The notes below the pieces were generated by a model that worked only from the letters and a program-made list of their open reading frames with translations, was not told the DNA's origin and did no database searches. 64,000 bases of DNA. It comes from Microbacterium enclense. Lineage in GTDB: Bacteria > Actinomycetota > Actinomycetes > Actinomycetales > Microbacteriaceae. How positions within the stretch are numbered: position 1 is the stretch's first letter; each line of letters opens with the position of its first letter. Made by a program: the position numbers and the translations under genes. This document shows, piece by piece, positions 1 through 7,116 of the stretch. Where the stretch lies: NCBI RefSeq assembly GCF_001456955.1, contig NZ_KQ758467.1, positions 356,672-420,671 on the forward strand. Direction: 5' to 3'.

Positions 1-540
1 GCGAACGCCGAGATGCAGGGTCGTGTGCAGGTCGCGCGGCTCTACCACCAGACCGACGACCACGGCGTGAAGGACCTTCTCGCCTTCCTGCTGGCGCGCG
101 ACACGATGCACCAGAACCAGTGGATGGCGGCCGCCGCCGAATTGCAGGAGGAGGGCCTCGAGAAGCTCCCCGTGCCCAGCAACTTCCCCCTCGACAAGGA
201 GGACCGCGACGTGGCGTACCAGTACATCAACTTCAGCGACGGCAAGAAGGCCGGCGACGGCTCCTGGGCGTCGGGTCCGACCCCCGACGGCAAGGGCGAG
301 TTCTCGTACCTGCCCGAGCCTCCCGCGGGCGTGCCGATGCCCCCCCCCCCCCCCCCCCCCCCCCCGGGCGACGCCCGCGCCGGGTCTCGCCGCATCGCCC
401 CCCGTCAGCGCGGTGTCGCCGCCGCCAACCTCACGGCCCGGCTGATGTCGCGATGCTCCCACGACAGCGCGAACCGCGGATCGAACGTGGGCGCGCACTT
501 CGCGCACGAGGTCGGCCGGGTCGCGCGGCGGTGCCGGTAG
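1..540 (+). CDS. Manganese catalase, 3' part (5' end outside window; 3' end doubtful)
   Basis: Non-haem dimanganese catalases disproportionate hydrogen peroxide. The frame is open from base 1, so the start lies upstream. The first ~110 residues match the C-terminal part of the family: VARLYHQTDD, ARDTMHQNQW (a metal-site helix with Glu/His ligands), PVPSNFP, then W.SGPTPDGKGEFSY. The homology stops at a run of 26 C at 340-365, read as nine prolines. The frame then continues to a TAG at 538-540 and overlaps the antisense SprT-like gene by 136 bp, which is not credible as native protein. A one-base change in the C run would instead give a TGA at 443-445. The family call is firm; the C-terminus is either slipped or misassembled. 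Confidence 0.8.
   Translation, partial: ANAEMQGRVQVARLYHQTDDHGVKDLLAFLLARDTMHQNQWMAAAAELQEEGLEKLPVPSNFPLDKEDRDVAYQYINFSDGKKAGDGSWASGPTPDGKGEFSYLPEPPAGVPMPPPPPPPPPGDARAGSRRIAPRQRGVAAANLTARLMSRCSHDSANRGSNVGAHFAHEVGRVARRCR
340..365. repeat. 26-base poly-C homopolymer
   Basis: Uninterrupted run of 26 C at the 3' end of the manganese catalase reading frame, just before the antisense SprT-like gene. It is either a slippage-prone tract or an assembly or gap-filling artefact. Confidence 0.9.
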
Positions 541-893
541 GCGACGTGCCCGGCGGGGCAGGTGCCCACCCATGGCGCCAGCTCGTTGGCCGTCTCGCCG
601 GCGTGCGTCGTGCCGCCGACGTAGCCGAGGTCTCGCGCCGTGCGCTTCCACACGGGGCCGTGACCGGCCGCGGCGCCCGCGACGGCGTGCGCGACCTCGT
701 GCAGCAGCGTCTGATGGTTGGTGTCGTCGTCGTACCGGGCGGCCAGGTAGCGCGAGACGCTGATGCGCTTGCGACCGTAGTCGCACAGACCCGCCCGTCT
801 CTTGGCGTTGTCGAACCCGAAGGACCACGACGCGTCGAGGTGCAGGGCGATCAACGCCTCGGCCCAGGTGCGCACGCGCTGCAAATCGGACAT
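405..893 (-). CDS. SprT-like zinc metalloprotease-fold protein
   Basis: 162 aa. The SprT-like domain is recognised by the zinc-binding helix LLHEVAHAVAG (HExxH) near the middle, followed by a third potential ligand region (HGPVWKRTARDLGY). Near the C-terminus is a zinc-ribbon-like segment of the form C..GH...R....C..C. Family members such as bacterial SprT and the Spartan protease domain act on protein or DNA-protein substrates, but the substrate here is unknown. Start ATG at 893 is supported by TAGTCT only 7 nt upstream, which suggests a leaderless transcript. The 3' end collides with the manganese catalase frame. The fold is sure, the biological role is not. Confidence 0.85.
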   Translation of the reverse strand: MSDLQRVRTWAEALIALHLDASWSFGFDNAKRRAGLCDYGRKRISVSRYLAARYDDDTNHQTLLHEVAHAVAGAAAGHGPVWKRTARDLGYVGGTTHAGETANELAPWVGTCPAGHVAYRHRRATRPTSCAKCAPTFDPRFALSWEHRDISRAVRLAAATPR

Positions 894-900
894 GACCGGA

Positions 901-906
901 AGACTA
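901..906 (-). promoter_or_regulatory. Putative -10 box, leaderless start of SprT-like gene
   Basis: On the minus strand TAGTCT lies 7 nt before the ATG at 893. The same TANNNT-N6/7-start arrangement recurs at several genes in this window. Confidence 0.45.
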
Positions 907-923
907 CGAAGGGCCTACGACAT

Positions 924-1451
924 TCAGCTGGCGACGACCTCGCGCGGTCGCCGCCGTTCGGCGGCGTCGATCGCGAGCAGCGTCGACTCGAGCTGCGCGT
1001 CGGTCGCGCCGGCGTTCTGCCGCAGGAACAGCGCCTGCTTGAAGTCGCGACGGGCGGCGTCGTAGTCGCCCTCGTCGTAGTGCACCTTGCCCCGGTGCTG
1101 CAGCGCGAAGGCGGCGATGCTCGCCCATCCCTGGCCCTCGGCCTCTTCGGCGCACGTGGTGAGCTCCTGCTCGGCGGCGGCGTACGCGCCGCGGCACTGC
1201 AGGATCGTGGCGTGCAGGATGCGCGCGCGCAGCAGGTCGCGACGGGTGCCGGCCATGCGGGCGACCCGCACCGACTGGTCGGAGATCTCCAGCGCCTCGT
1301 CGAAACGGTCGAGCACCTTCAGCAGCCACACCCGCTCGAGCAGGGCGTGCAGACTCCGCTGCGCACCGATCTCCTCGAGACGCTCCGCGCACTCGCGAGA
1401 GTCGGTGATCTCGCGCAGGGTGTCGGGGTCGTACCCGTGGATGTAGCTCAC
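924..1451 (-). CDS. TPR-repeat protein, hypothetical
   Basis: 175 aa, mostly alpha-helical. It shows tetratricopeptide-like pairs: LERVWLLKVLDRFDEALEIS, ALQHRGKVHYDEGDYDAARR, and a central helix pair around CRGAYAAAEQEL. No signal peptide, membrane segment or enzyme motif is visible, so a cytoplasmic protein-interaction role is the most that can be said. I chose the GTG at 1451 because GAGAGGAG sits about 6 nt upstream and the protein then begins SYIHGYDPDTL. The longer frame to 1598 adds an Arg-rich, low-complexity leader that looks non-coding. It is followed upstream by the spermidine-synthase-like gene on the same strand after a 94-nt gap. Confidence 0.8.
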   Translation of the reverse strand: MSYIHGYDPDTLREITDSRECAERLEEIGAQRSLHALLERVWLLKVLDRFDEALEISDQSVRVARMAGTRRDLLRARILHATILQCRGAYAAAEQELTTCAEEAEGQGWASIAAFALQHRGKVHYDEGDYDAARRDFKQALFLRQNAGATDAQLESTLLAIDAAERRRPREVVAS

Positions 1452-1545
1452 CGTCGCTCCTCTCGGTCGGGCAGGACTTCCAGTGTGCGTCGCGCGCGCG
1501 TCCATGGCACTCTCGCCACGCGGTCGGACGGCGAACACACGGTCG

Positions 1546-2412
1546 TCATCTCTCGAAGATGGATGCCGACGGCTTGGGCGACGGCGTCGCATCGGCATCC
1601 GTCGCCGCGCGCGCCCCGCGCATCATCTCGACGATCTCGGCGCCCTGAGCGACCTTGGCCGGGTGGGGTCCGGCCGCTATGAGGCGCGGGAGCCATTCGA
1701 CCGGCAGGGCAGCTGCGGAGGCGGCGACGACCAGGTTGCCGAAGCGGCGTCCCTTCAGCACCTGCACCTCGGCGAGCACGATCACCTCGGGCAGCACCTC
1801 GCGGATGGTGGCGACCTGCCGGCGCGCGAAGGCGAGCCCCGGGCCGTCCGAGACGTTGACCAGCAGCACTCCGTCGGGCGCCAGCAGGCGCGCGGCCTCG
1901 CGGTAGAACTCCACCGTCGTGAGGTGCGCGGGCGTCTGCGCGCCCGAGTAGACGTCGCTCACGAGCAGATCGACCGCACCCGTGAGCCCGGCGGGCAGGC
2001 GGGCCAGCCCCGCGCGCGCGTCGCCGATCCGCACGCGCACCGAGGCGCCGCGGGGCAGCGGAAGGTTCTCGCGCACGAGGTCCCACAGCGCCGGCTCCAA
2101 CTCGATGACCTGCTGGCGCGAGCCCGGACGCGTCGCCTCGACGTAGCGGGGGAGCGTGAGGGCTCCCGCGCCGAGGTGGACCGCGGTCAGCGGTTGTCCC
2201 GGCATCCGGAGTCGATCGATCACGGCGCCCATGCGAGCCACGTACTCGAAGTGCAGGTGCGTGGGGTCGTCGAGGTCGACGTGCGACTGCGGCGTGCCGT
2301 CGACGACGAGCTCGAAGCCCGAGACGAATCCCGACGGCGTCACCCGCGCGACGGTGCCGTCCGACAGACGCGCGGTCGGAGCGTCGTCGGGTTCGATGCG
2401 CATGCGGGCCAT
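1546..2412 (-). CDS. Spermidine synthase-like methyltransferase-fold protein
   Basis: 288 aa with the SAM-binding Rossmann fold of the spermidine/spermine synthase superfamily: VHLGAGALTLPRY (nucleotide-binding loop), VIELEP (acidic residue ending strand 2), RIGDAR, and LLVSDVYSG at the position of the D-x-x-D-P catalytic loop. The canonical loop of true spermidine synthases is not intact, so polyamine synthesis cannot be claimed. Many actinobacterial members of this type are uncharacterised. I chose the ATG at 2412 because TAGCGT lies 7 nt upstream (leaderless pattern) and the upstream extension to 2583 is Arg/Pro-rich. It is divergent from the peptide-binding lipoprotein gene. Confidence 0.8.
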   Translation of the reverse strand: MARMRIEPDDAPTARLSDGTVARVTPSGFVSGFELVVDGTPQSHVDLDDPTHLHFEYVARMGAVIDRLRMPGQPLTAVHLGAGALTLPRYVEATRPGSRQQVIELEPALWDLVRENLPLPRGASVRVRIGDARAGLARLPAGLTGAVDLLVSDVYSGAQTPAHLTTVEFYREAARLLAPDGVLLVNVSDGPGLAFARRQVATIREVLPEVIVLAEVQVLKGRRFGNLVVAASAAALPVEWLPRLIAAGPHPAKVAQGAEIVEMMRGARAATDADATPSPKPSASIFER

Positions 2413-2419
2413 GGCATCC

Positions 2420-2425
2420 ACGCTA
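2420..2425 (-). promoter_or_regulatory. Putative -10 box, leaderless start of spermidine-synthase-like gene
   Basis: TAGCGT on the minus strand, 7 nt before the ATG at 2412; it decides the start choice. Confidence 0.5.
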
Positions 2426-2591
2426 GCCGCGCCGGCGAACGGGGGTCGCCGCCGACGGGGCACGCGTCGTACCCCGGGGCCGCGCAGGGTGGCCAGGCGG
2501 GACGACACCGCTCGGGCGATATGCGCCGATGCGAGCCGTCGGAGGGGGCAGGATGCCAGGACGCCGAAACATGATCGATACAAAGGTGCAA

Positions 2592-2620
2592 TGGGCAGCG
2601 CGCCGCCCGCCCTGTACGGT
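2592..2620 (+). promoter_or_regulatory. Possible promoter of the peptide-binding protein gene
   Basis: TGGGCA, 17 nt, TACGGT, giving a leader of about 80 nt before the ATG at 2708. This is a weak match and the only sigma70-like pair I could find in the 295-nt divergent gap 2413-2707. Confidence 0.3.
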
Positions 2621-2707
2621 CGTCAGAACACAGCAAGTGGAGCGCGGCACGACGGGGTGCCCACACCGTCGTCCTCCTCCCTTTCCCCCCGGAAGGTGCA
2701 TCGAATC

Positions 2708-4378
2708 ATGCTCAGTTCTCTTCGACGACGTCTGCTCGTCGGTGGCGCCACCGTCGCCATCGGCGCGCTCGCCCTGTCGGGCTGCACGAGTCAGCGCGAC
2801 GACAACGGCGGCGGCGCAGACGCCGGCGGCGACGTCGACTCGACCTTCGTCTTCGGCGCGTCGGGCGACCCGTCGAGCCTCGACCCCGCGTTCGCGAGCG
2901 ACGGCGAGTCGTTCCGCATCTCGCGCCAGATCTTCGAGGGGCTCGTCGGCGTCGAGCCGGGCACGGCCGACCCCGCCCCCATGCTCGCCGAGAGCTGGGA
3001 GCAGTCCGAAGACGGGCTGTCGTACACCTTCCAGCTGAAGGAGGGCGTGACCTTCCACGACGGCTCCGAGTTCAACGCCGACGCGGTGTGCTTCAACTTC
3101 GACCGGCAGAACGACTTCACCGGCATCGCCCAGTCCGAGAGCCTGTCGTACTACTGGGGCAAGATCATGCGCGGCTACGCCGACACCGGCACCTCGATCT
3201 ACGGCGGCTGCGAGGCGGCCAGCCCCACCGAGGTGACGATCACCCTCACCGAGCCGTTCGCCGGTTTCATCCCGGCGCTGTCGCTGCCGGCCTTCGCCAT
3301 CCAGAGCCCCACCGCTCTGCAGGAGTACAACGCCGACGAGGTCGGCGGCACGTCGGAGGCGCCGACCCTCAGCGAGTACGCCCAGGCGCACCCCACCGGT
3401 ACCGGCCCGTTCCAGTTCGACTCGTGGGAGCCCGGGGCCGAAGCGACCGTCACCGCCTACGACGGCTACTGGGGCGAGCAGGGTCAGGTGCAGCAGGTCA
3501 TCTTCCGCGTGATCGGCGACACCACCGCCCGCCGCCAGGCGCTCGAGTCCGGCTCGATCGACGGCTACGACCTCGTCGCCCCCGCCGACCTCGGCGCGCT
3601 CGAGAGCGCGGGCTACATGCTCACCAACCGCGACCCGTTCAACATCCTCTACCTCGGCATGAACCAGGCCGACCCCGCGCTCGCCGACATCCGCGTGCGC
3701 CAGGCCATCGCCCACGCCATCGACAAGCAGCAGCTGGTCACCCAGGTGCTGCCCGAGGGCACCACCGTGGCATCCCAGTTCATGCCCGACAGCGTCATCG
3801 GCTTCAACTCCGGCGTCACCACCTACGAGTTCGACCAGGAGGGCGCCAAGGCCCTGCTCGCCGAGGCCGGCTACACCGACGCCAACCCGCTGACGTTGAC
3901 CTTCAACTACCCGGTCAACATCTCGCGTCCGTACATGCCGAACCCCGAGCAGATCTTCACCAACCTGCAGTCGCAGCTGCAGGCGGTGGGCATCGTCCTC
4001 AACCCGGTGTCGAACGAGTGGGGCGAGTACCTCGACCTGATCCAGGGCGGCAGCGAGCACGGTATCCACCTGCTGGGCTGGACCGGCGACTACAACGACC
4101 CCGACAACTTCGTGGGCACGTTCTTCGGCGGAAAGTCCAACGAGTGGGGCTTCGACAACGCCGAGCTGTTCTCGGCCCTCACCTCGGCCCGCGGCATCGC
4201 GACCGAGGCGGAGCAGGACCCGGCCTACCAGGCGGTGAACGAGCAGATCGCGCAGTTCCTGCCCGGCATCCCGCTCGCCAACCCCGTGCCGACGCTCGCC
4301 TTCGCGCCCCGCGTGAAGTCGTACCCGGCCAGCCCCGTGCAGGACGAGGTCTACAACGAGATCGAACTCACCGAGTGA
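2708..4378 (+). CDS. ABC transporter, peptide-binding lipoprotein (DppA/OppA type)
   Basis: 556 aa, solute-binding protein family 5. It has an N-terminal lipoprotein signal: Arg-rich n-region, hydrophobic core, lipobox LSGC. The mature protein opens with a Gly/Asp-rich linker, then the family landmarks DPSSLDPAF, SEDGLSYTFQLKEGVTFHDGS and the repeated substrate-binding lobes. It captures oligopeptides or related solutes outside the membrane and hands them to the permeases encoded directly downstream. Start ATG at 2708 has GGAAGG about 11 nt upstream; the longer frame upstream lacks coding character. A strong hairpin follows the stop, so this gene is probably expressed well above the permeases. 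The exact ligand cannot be read from sequence. Confidence 0.93.
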   Translation: MLSSLRRRLLVGGATVAIGALALSGCTSQRDDNGGGADAGGDVDSTFVFGASGDPSSLDPAFASDGESFRISRQIFEGLVGVEPGTADPAPMLAESWEQSEDGLSYTFQLKEGVTFHDGSEFNADAVCFNFDRQNDFTGIAQSESLSYYWGKIMRGYADTGTSIYGGCEAASPTEVTITLTEPFAGFIPALSLPAFAIQSPTALQEYNADEVGGTSEAPTLSEYAQAHPTGTGPFQFDSWEPGAEATVTAYDGYWGEQGQVQQVIFRVIGDTTARRQALESGSIDGYDLVAPADLGALESAGYMLTNRDPFNILYLGMNQADPALADIRVRQAIAHAIDKQQLVTQVLPEGTTVASQFMPDSVIGFNSGVTTYEFDQEGAKALLAEAGYTDANPLTLTFNYPVNISRPYMPNPEQIFTNLQSQLQAVGIVLNPVSNEWGEYLDLIQGGSEHGIHLLGWTGDYNDPDNFVGTFFGGKSNEWGFDNAELFSALTSARGIATEAEQDPAYQAVNEQIAQFLPGIPLANPVPTLAFAPRVKSYPASPVQDEVYNEIELTE

Positions 4379-4386
4379 TCCGGATG

Positions 4387-4425
4387 CCGCGGGCCCCGCG
4401 TCGACACCGACGCCGGGGCCCGCGG
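4387..4425 (+). terminator. Intra-operon hairpin between binding protein and permease genes
   Basis: Perfect 12-bp GC stem (4387-4398 with 4414-4425), 15-nt loop, then TTCTTTC. Its position just after a binding-protein gene suggests partial termination or mRNA protection. Confidence 0.75.
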
Positions 4426-4465
4426 TTCTTTCGCGCTCCCCGCTCCCGACACCCTGTGAGAACCC

Positions 4466-5470
4466 GTGCTCCGCACCATCGGCAGGCGCCTGCTCCTGCT
4501 CATCCCGACCCTGTTCGGCCTCTCGATCCTGCTCTTCGCCTGGGTACGCGCCCTGCCGGGCGGCCCCGCCGTCGCCCTGCTCGGTGAGCGCGCCACCCCC
4601 GAGGCCGTCGAGCGCATCAACGAGCTCTACGGCTTCAACGAGCCGTTGTACGTGCAGTACTTCACCTGGCTCGGGCGTCTGGCCACCGGCGACTTCGGCT
4701 CGTCCATCCAGACCGGTCGCCCCGTGCTCGAAGAATTCGTGCGCCGCTTCCCGGCCACCCTCGAGCTGTCGATCGCCGCCCTCATCGTGGCGGTGGGCAT
4801 CGGCATCCCGCTCGGCTACTGGGCCGCGCGCCGTCACGGCAAGATCTGGGACCACACCGCCGTCGTGCTCAGCCTCATCGGCATCACGATCCCGGTGTTC
4901 TTCCTGGCTTTCATCCTCAAGTACGTCTTCGCCGTGCAGCTGGGCTGGCTGCCCTCCGACGGCCGCCAGAACCCGCGCATCGACGCCACGCATTACACGA
5001 ACCTGTACGTGTTCGACGGTCTCATCACGGGCGAGTTCGACGCGTCGTGGGATGCCATCCTGCACCTGATCCTGCCGGCCCTCGCGCTCGGCACGATCCC
5101 GCTCGCCATCATCGTGCGCATCACTCGCGCCTCGGTGCTCGAGGTGCAGAACGCCGACTACGTCCGCACCGGGCGGGCGAAGGGCATCGGCACCGGGACG
5201 CTGCGCAACCGATTCATCCTGCGCAACGCCATGCTCCCCGTCATCACCACCGTGGGTCTGCAGGCGGGTCTTCTGATTTCGGGCGCGGTGCTCACCGAGA
5301 CCGTGTTCGCCTTCCCGGGCATCGGGCAGTTCCTCGCCCGGGCGATCTTCACGCGCGACTTCCCCGTGCTGCAGGGGTTCATCATCTTCATCGCGATCGC
5401 GTACGCGCTCATCAACCTGCTGGTCGACCTGTCGTACAGCGTCATCGACCCGAGAGTGAGAGTCCAGTGA
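4466..5470 (+). CDS. ABC transporter permease, DppB type
   Basis: 334 aa, about six membrane helices, with the N-terminal LLLLIPTLFGLSILLF helix and extracytoplasmic region typical of DppB/OppB. The cytoplasmic coupling loop (EAA motif) reads ADYVRTGRAKGIG near residue 230. It forms the channel together with the next gene product. GTG start at 4466. Its stop overlaps the next start (GTGA), indicating translational coupling. It is separated from the binding-protein gene by a terminator-like hairpin. Confidence 0.93.
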   Translation: MLRTIGRRLLLLIPTLFGLSILLFAWVRALPGGPAVALLGERATPEAVERINELYGFNEPLYVQYFTWLGRLATGDFGSSIQTGRPVLEEFVRRFPATLELSIAALIVAVGIGIPLGYWAARRHGKIWDHTAVVLSLIGITIPVFFLAFILKYVFAVQLGWLPSDGRQNPRIDATHYTNLYVFDGLITGEFDASWDAILHLILPALALGTIPLAIIVRITRASVLEVQNADYVRTGRAKGIGTGTLRNRFILRNAMLPVITTVGLQAGLLISGAVLTETVFAFPGIGQFLARAIFTRDFPVLQGFIIFIAIAYALINLLVDLSYSVIDPRVRVQ

Positions 5471-6426
5471 GCTCCGGCATCCTCCCTCCCGCCCCCAGCG
5501 GCGGACCCGTCGACGACAACGCCGTGGTCGACTCGCAGCTGCTCGCCGCGCAAGCGCGCGGCGGCTTCTGGCACGACGTCTTCCAGCGACTGCGCCGCAG
5601 CCCCGTGGCGTGGATCGGCGCGATCATCGTGCTCGCGTTCCTGCTCGTCGCGGCCCTTGCCCCGCTGCTCGCGCCCTACCCGGCCGAGTCGCTGCCCGGT
5701 CAGCGCTTCATCACGCCCACCGACATCCCCGGCCCCGGTGAGCTGGCGGAGTTCCCGCTCGGCCTCGACCGCTTCGGCGGCGACGTGCTGTCGAAGCTCA
5801 TCTGGGGTGCGCAGGCGTCGCTGCAGATCGGCGTGATCTCCACCGCCCTGGGCCTCCTCGGCGGCATGGCGCTCGGCCTTCTCGCGGGGATGTTCGGCGG
5901 CTGGGTCGACTCGCTGGTGATGCGCTTCGTCGACATCCTGCTGTCGGTGCCCAACCTGCTGCTCGCCGTCTCGATCGCCGCGATCCTCGGGCAGAGCCAG
6001 CTCGCGATCATGATCGCCATCGGTGCGTCGCAGGTGCCGGTGTTCGCGCGGCTCCTGCGCGCCTCGATGCTGCAGCAGCGCGGCGCCGACTACGTCCTGT
6101 CGGCGCAGACGCTGGGTCTCAGCCGCCGCACGATCACGATGACCCACGTGCTGCCCAACAGCGTCGGCCCCGTGATCGTGCAGGGAACCCTGACGCTCGC
6201 GACCGCCGTGATCGACGCCGCCGCGCTGTCGTTCCTGGGACTCGGTGGCGGCCTCCCGCAGACCGCGGAGTGGGGCCGCATGCTCACCTACGCGCAGGCC
6301 GAGCTCGCGATCGCGCCGTGGCTGGCGTTCCTCCCCGGCATCTGCATCGCGGTCACGGCCCTGGGCTTCACGCTGCTGGGCGAGTCGCTGCGCGAGGCGA
6401 TGGACCCCCGTACCCGCGCGCGATAG
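5467..6426 (+). CDS. ABC transporter permease, DppC type
   Basis: 319 aa. An N-terminal hydrophilic segment leads to a first helix (GAIIVLAFLLVAALAPLLAPY) and a five-helix permease domain. The EAA-type coupling loop is GADYVLSAQTLGLS near residue 210, and LSFLGLGGG near the C-terminus is typical of DppC/OppC. The GTG at 5467 overlaps the dppB stop. It partners the upstream permease. The ATPase is encoded on the opposite strand beyond the repeat array rather than downstream in the same operon. Confidence 0.93.
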   Translation: MSSGILPPAPSGGPVDDNAVVDSQLLAAQARGGFWHDVFQRLRRSPVAWIGAIIVLAFLLVAALAPLLAPYPAESLPGQRFITPTDIPGPGELAEFPLGLDRFGGDVLSKLIWGAQASLQIGVISTALGLLGGMALGLLAGMFGGWVDSLVMRFVDILLSVPNLLLAVSIAAILGQSQLAIMIAIGASQVPVFARLLRASMLQQRGADYVLSAQTLGLSRRTITMTHVLPNSVGPVIVQGTLTLATAVIDAAALSFLGLGGGLPQTAEWGRMLTYAQAELAIAPWLAFLPGICIAVTALGFTLLGESLREAMDPRTRAR

Positions 6427-6486
6427 CGCACCGCGTCGCTGCTGCGGCCGGGCCCCGGCTCCGCTCCTGCGGGTCGGGGCCGCGGC

Positions 6487-7040
6487 GCTCTCCCGGGCGG
6501 GGCGGCGGCGCGGCTCAGGCCTCGCGGCGTCACGAGAACAGGGGATGCGACCGGAACAGGGCGTTTCGCGCCGTTTCGGCCTGTTCTCGTGGCATCCCCC
6601 TGTTTCGGTGACGAGTAGACCGGCGCCTTCGGTCGGCCCTCTCGTTCGCGGGACCGGTCTGCGGCGGTCCGGCCGAGCGGCGCTTTCGCGGGGCGGGGCT
6701 TCCCCGGGGCGTGCGCGGCGCGGCTCAGCCTCGCGGCGTCGCGTCACGAGAACAGGGGATGCGACCGGAGCAGGGCGTTTCGCGCCGTTTCGGCCTGTTC
6801 TCGTGGCATCCCCCTGTTTTGGTGACGAGTAGACCGGCGCCTTCGGTCGGCCCTCTCGTTCGAGGGTCCGGCCTGCGGCGGTCCGGCCGAGCGGCGCTTT
6901 CGCGGGGCGGGGCTTCCCCGGGGCGTGCGCGGCGCGGCTCAGCCTCGCGGCGTCGCGTCACGAGAACAGGGGATGCGACCGGAGCAGGGCGTTCCGCGCC
7001 GTTTCGGCCTGTTCTCGTGGCATCCCCCTGTTCTCGTGAC
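6487..7040. repeat. 214-bp tandem repeat array with nested palindromes
   Basis: Two full copies of a 214-bp unit (6531-6744 and 6745-6958, about five differences) are followed by a partial third copy from 6959 and preceded by a partly matching flank. Each unit carries an ~80-bp core with 12-bp perfect arms CACGAGAACAGG and CCTGTTCTCGTG (copy 1: 6531-6542 and 6580-6591) and a nearby GGATGC/GCATCC pair. The array fills most of the 690-bp gap between two convergent genes (6427-7116). Short frames in it are repeat by-products, not genes. Confidence 0.9.
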
Positions 7041-7116
7041 GTCCCGTCGCGCGGCGGCCACACGAAGAGGCGGGGCGACGGTACGCGGGTCCGCCTCTTC
7101 CGGTACGCCGACCGCC

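Noticed and set aside
2423..5065. 880-residue frame antisense to the binding-protein and permease genes
   Set aside because: Shadow frame over two well-supported genes.
6487..7040. Repeat array considered as CRISPR or as coding sequence
   Set aside because: Unit length of 214 bp with no short repeat-spacer pattern; the open frames simply repeat with the DNA and have no ribosome-binding sites.
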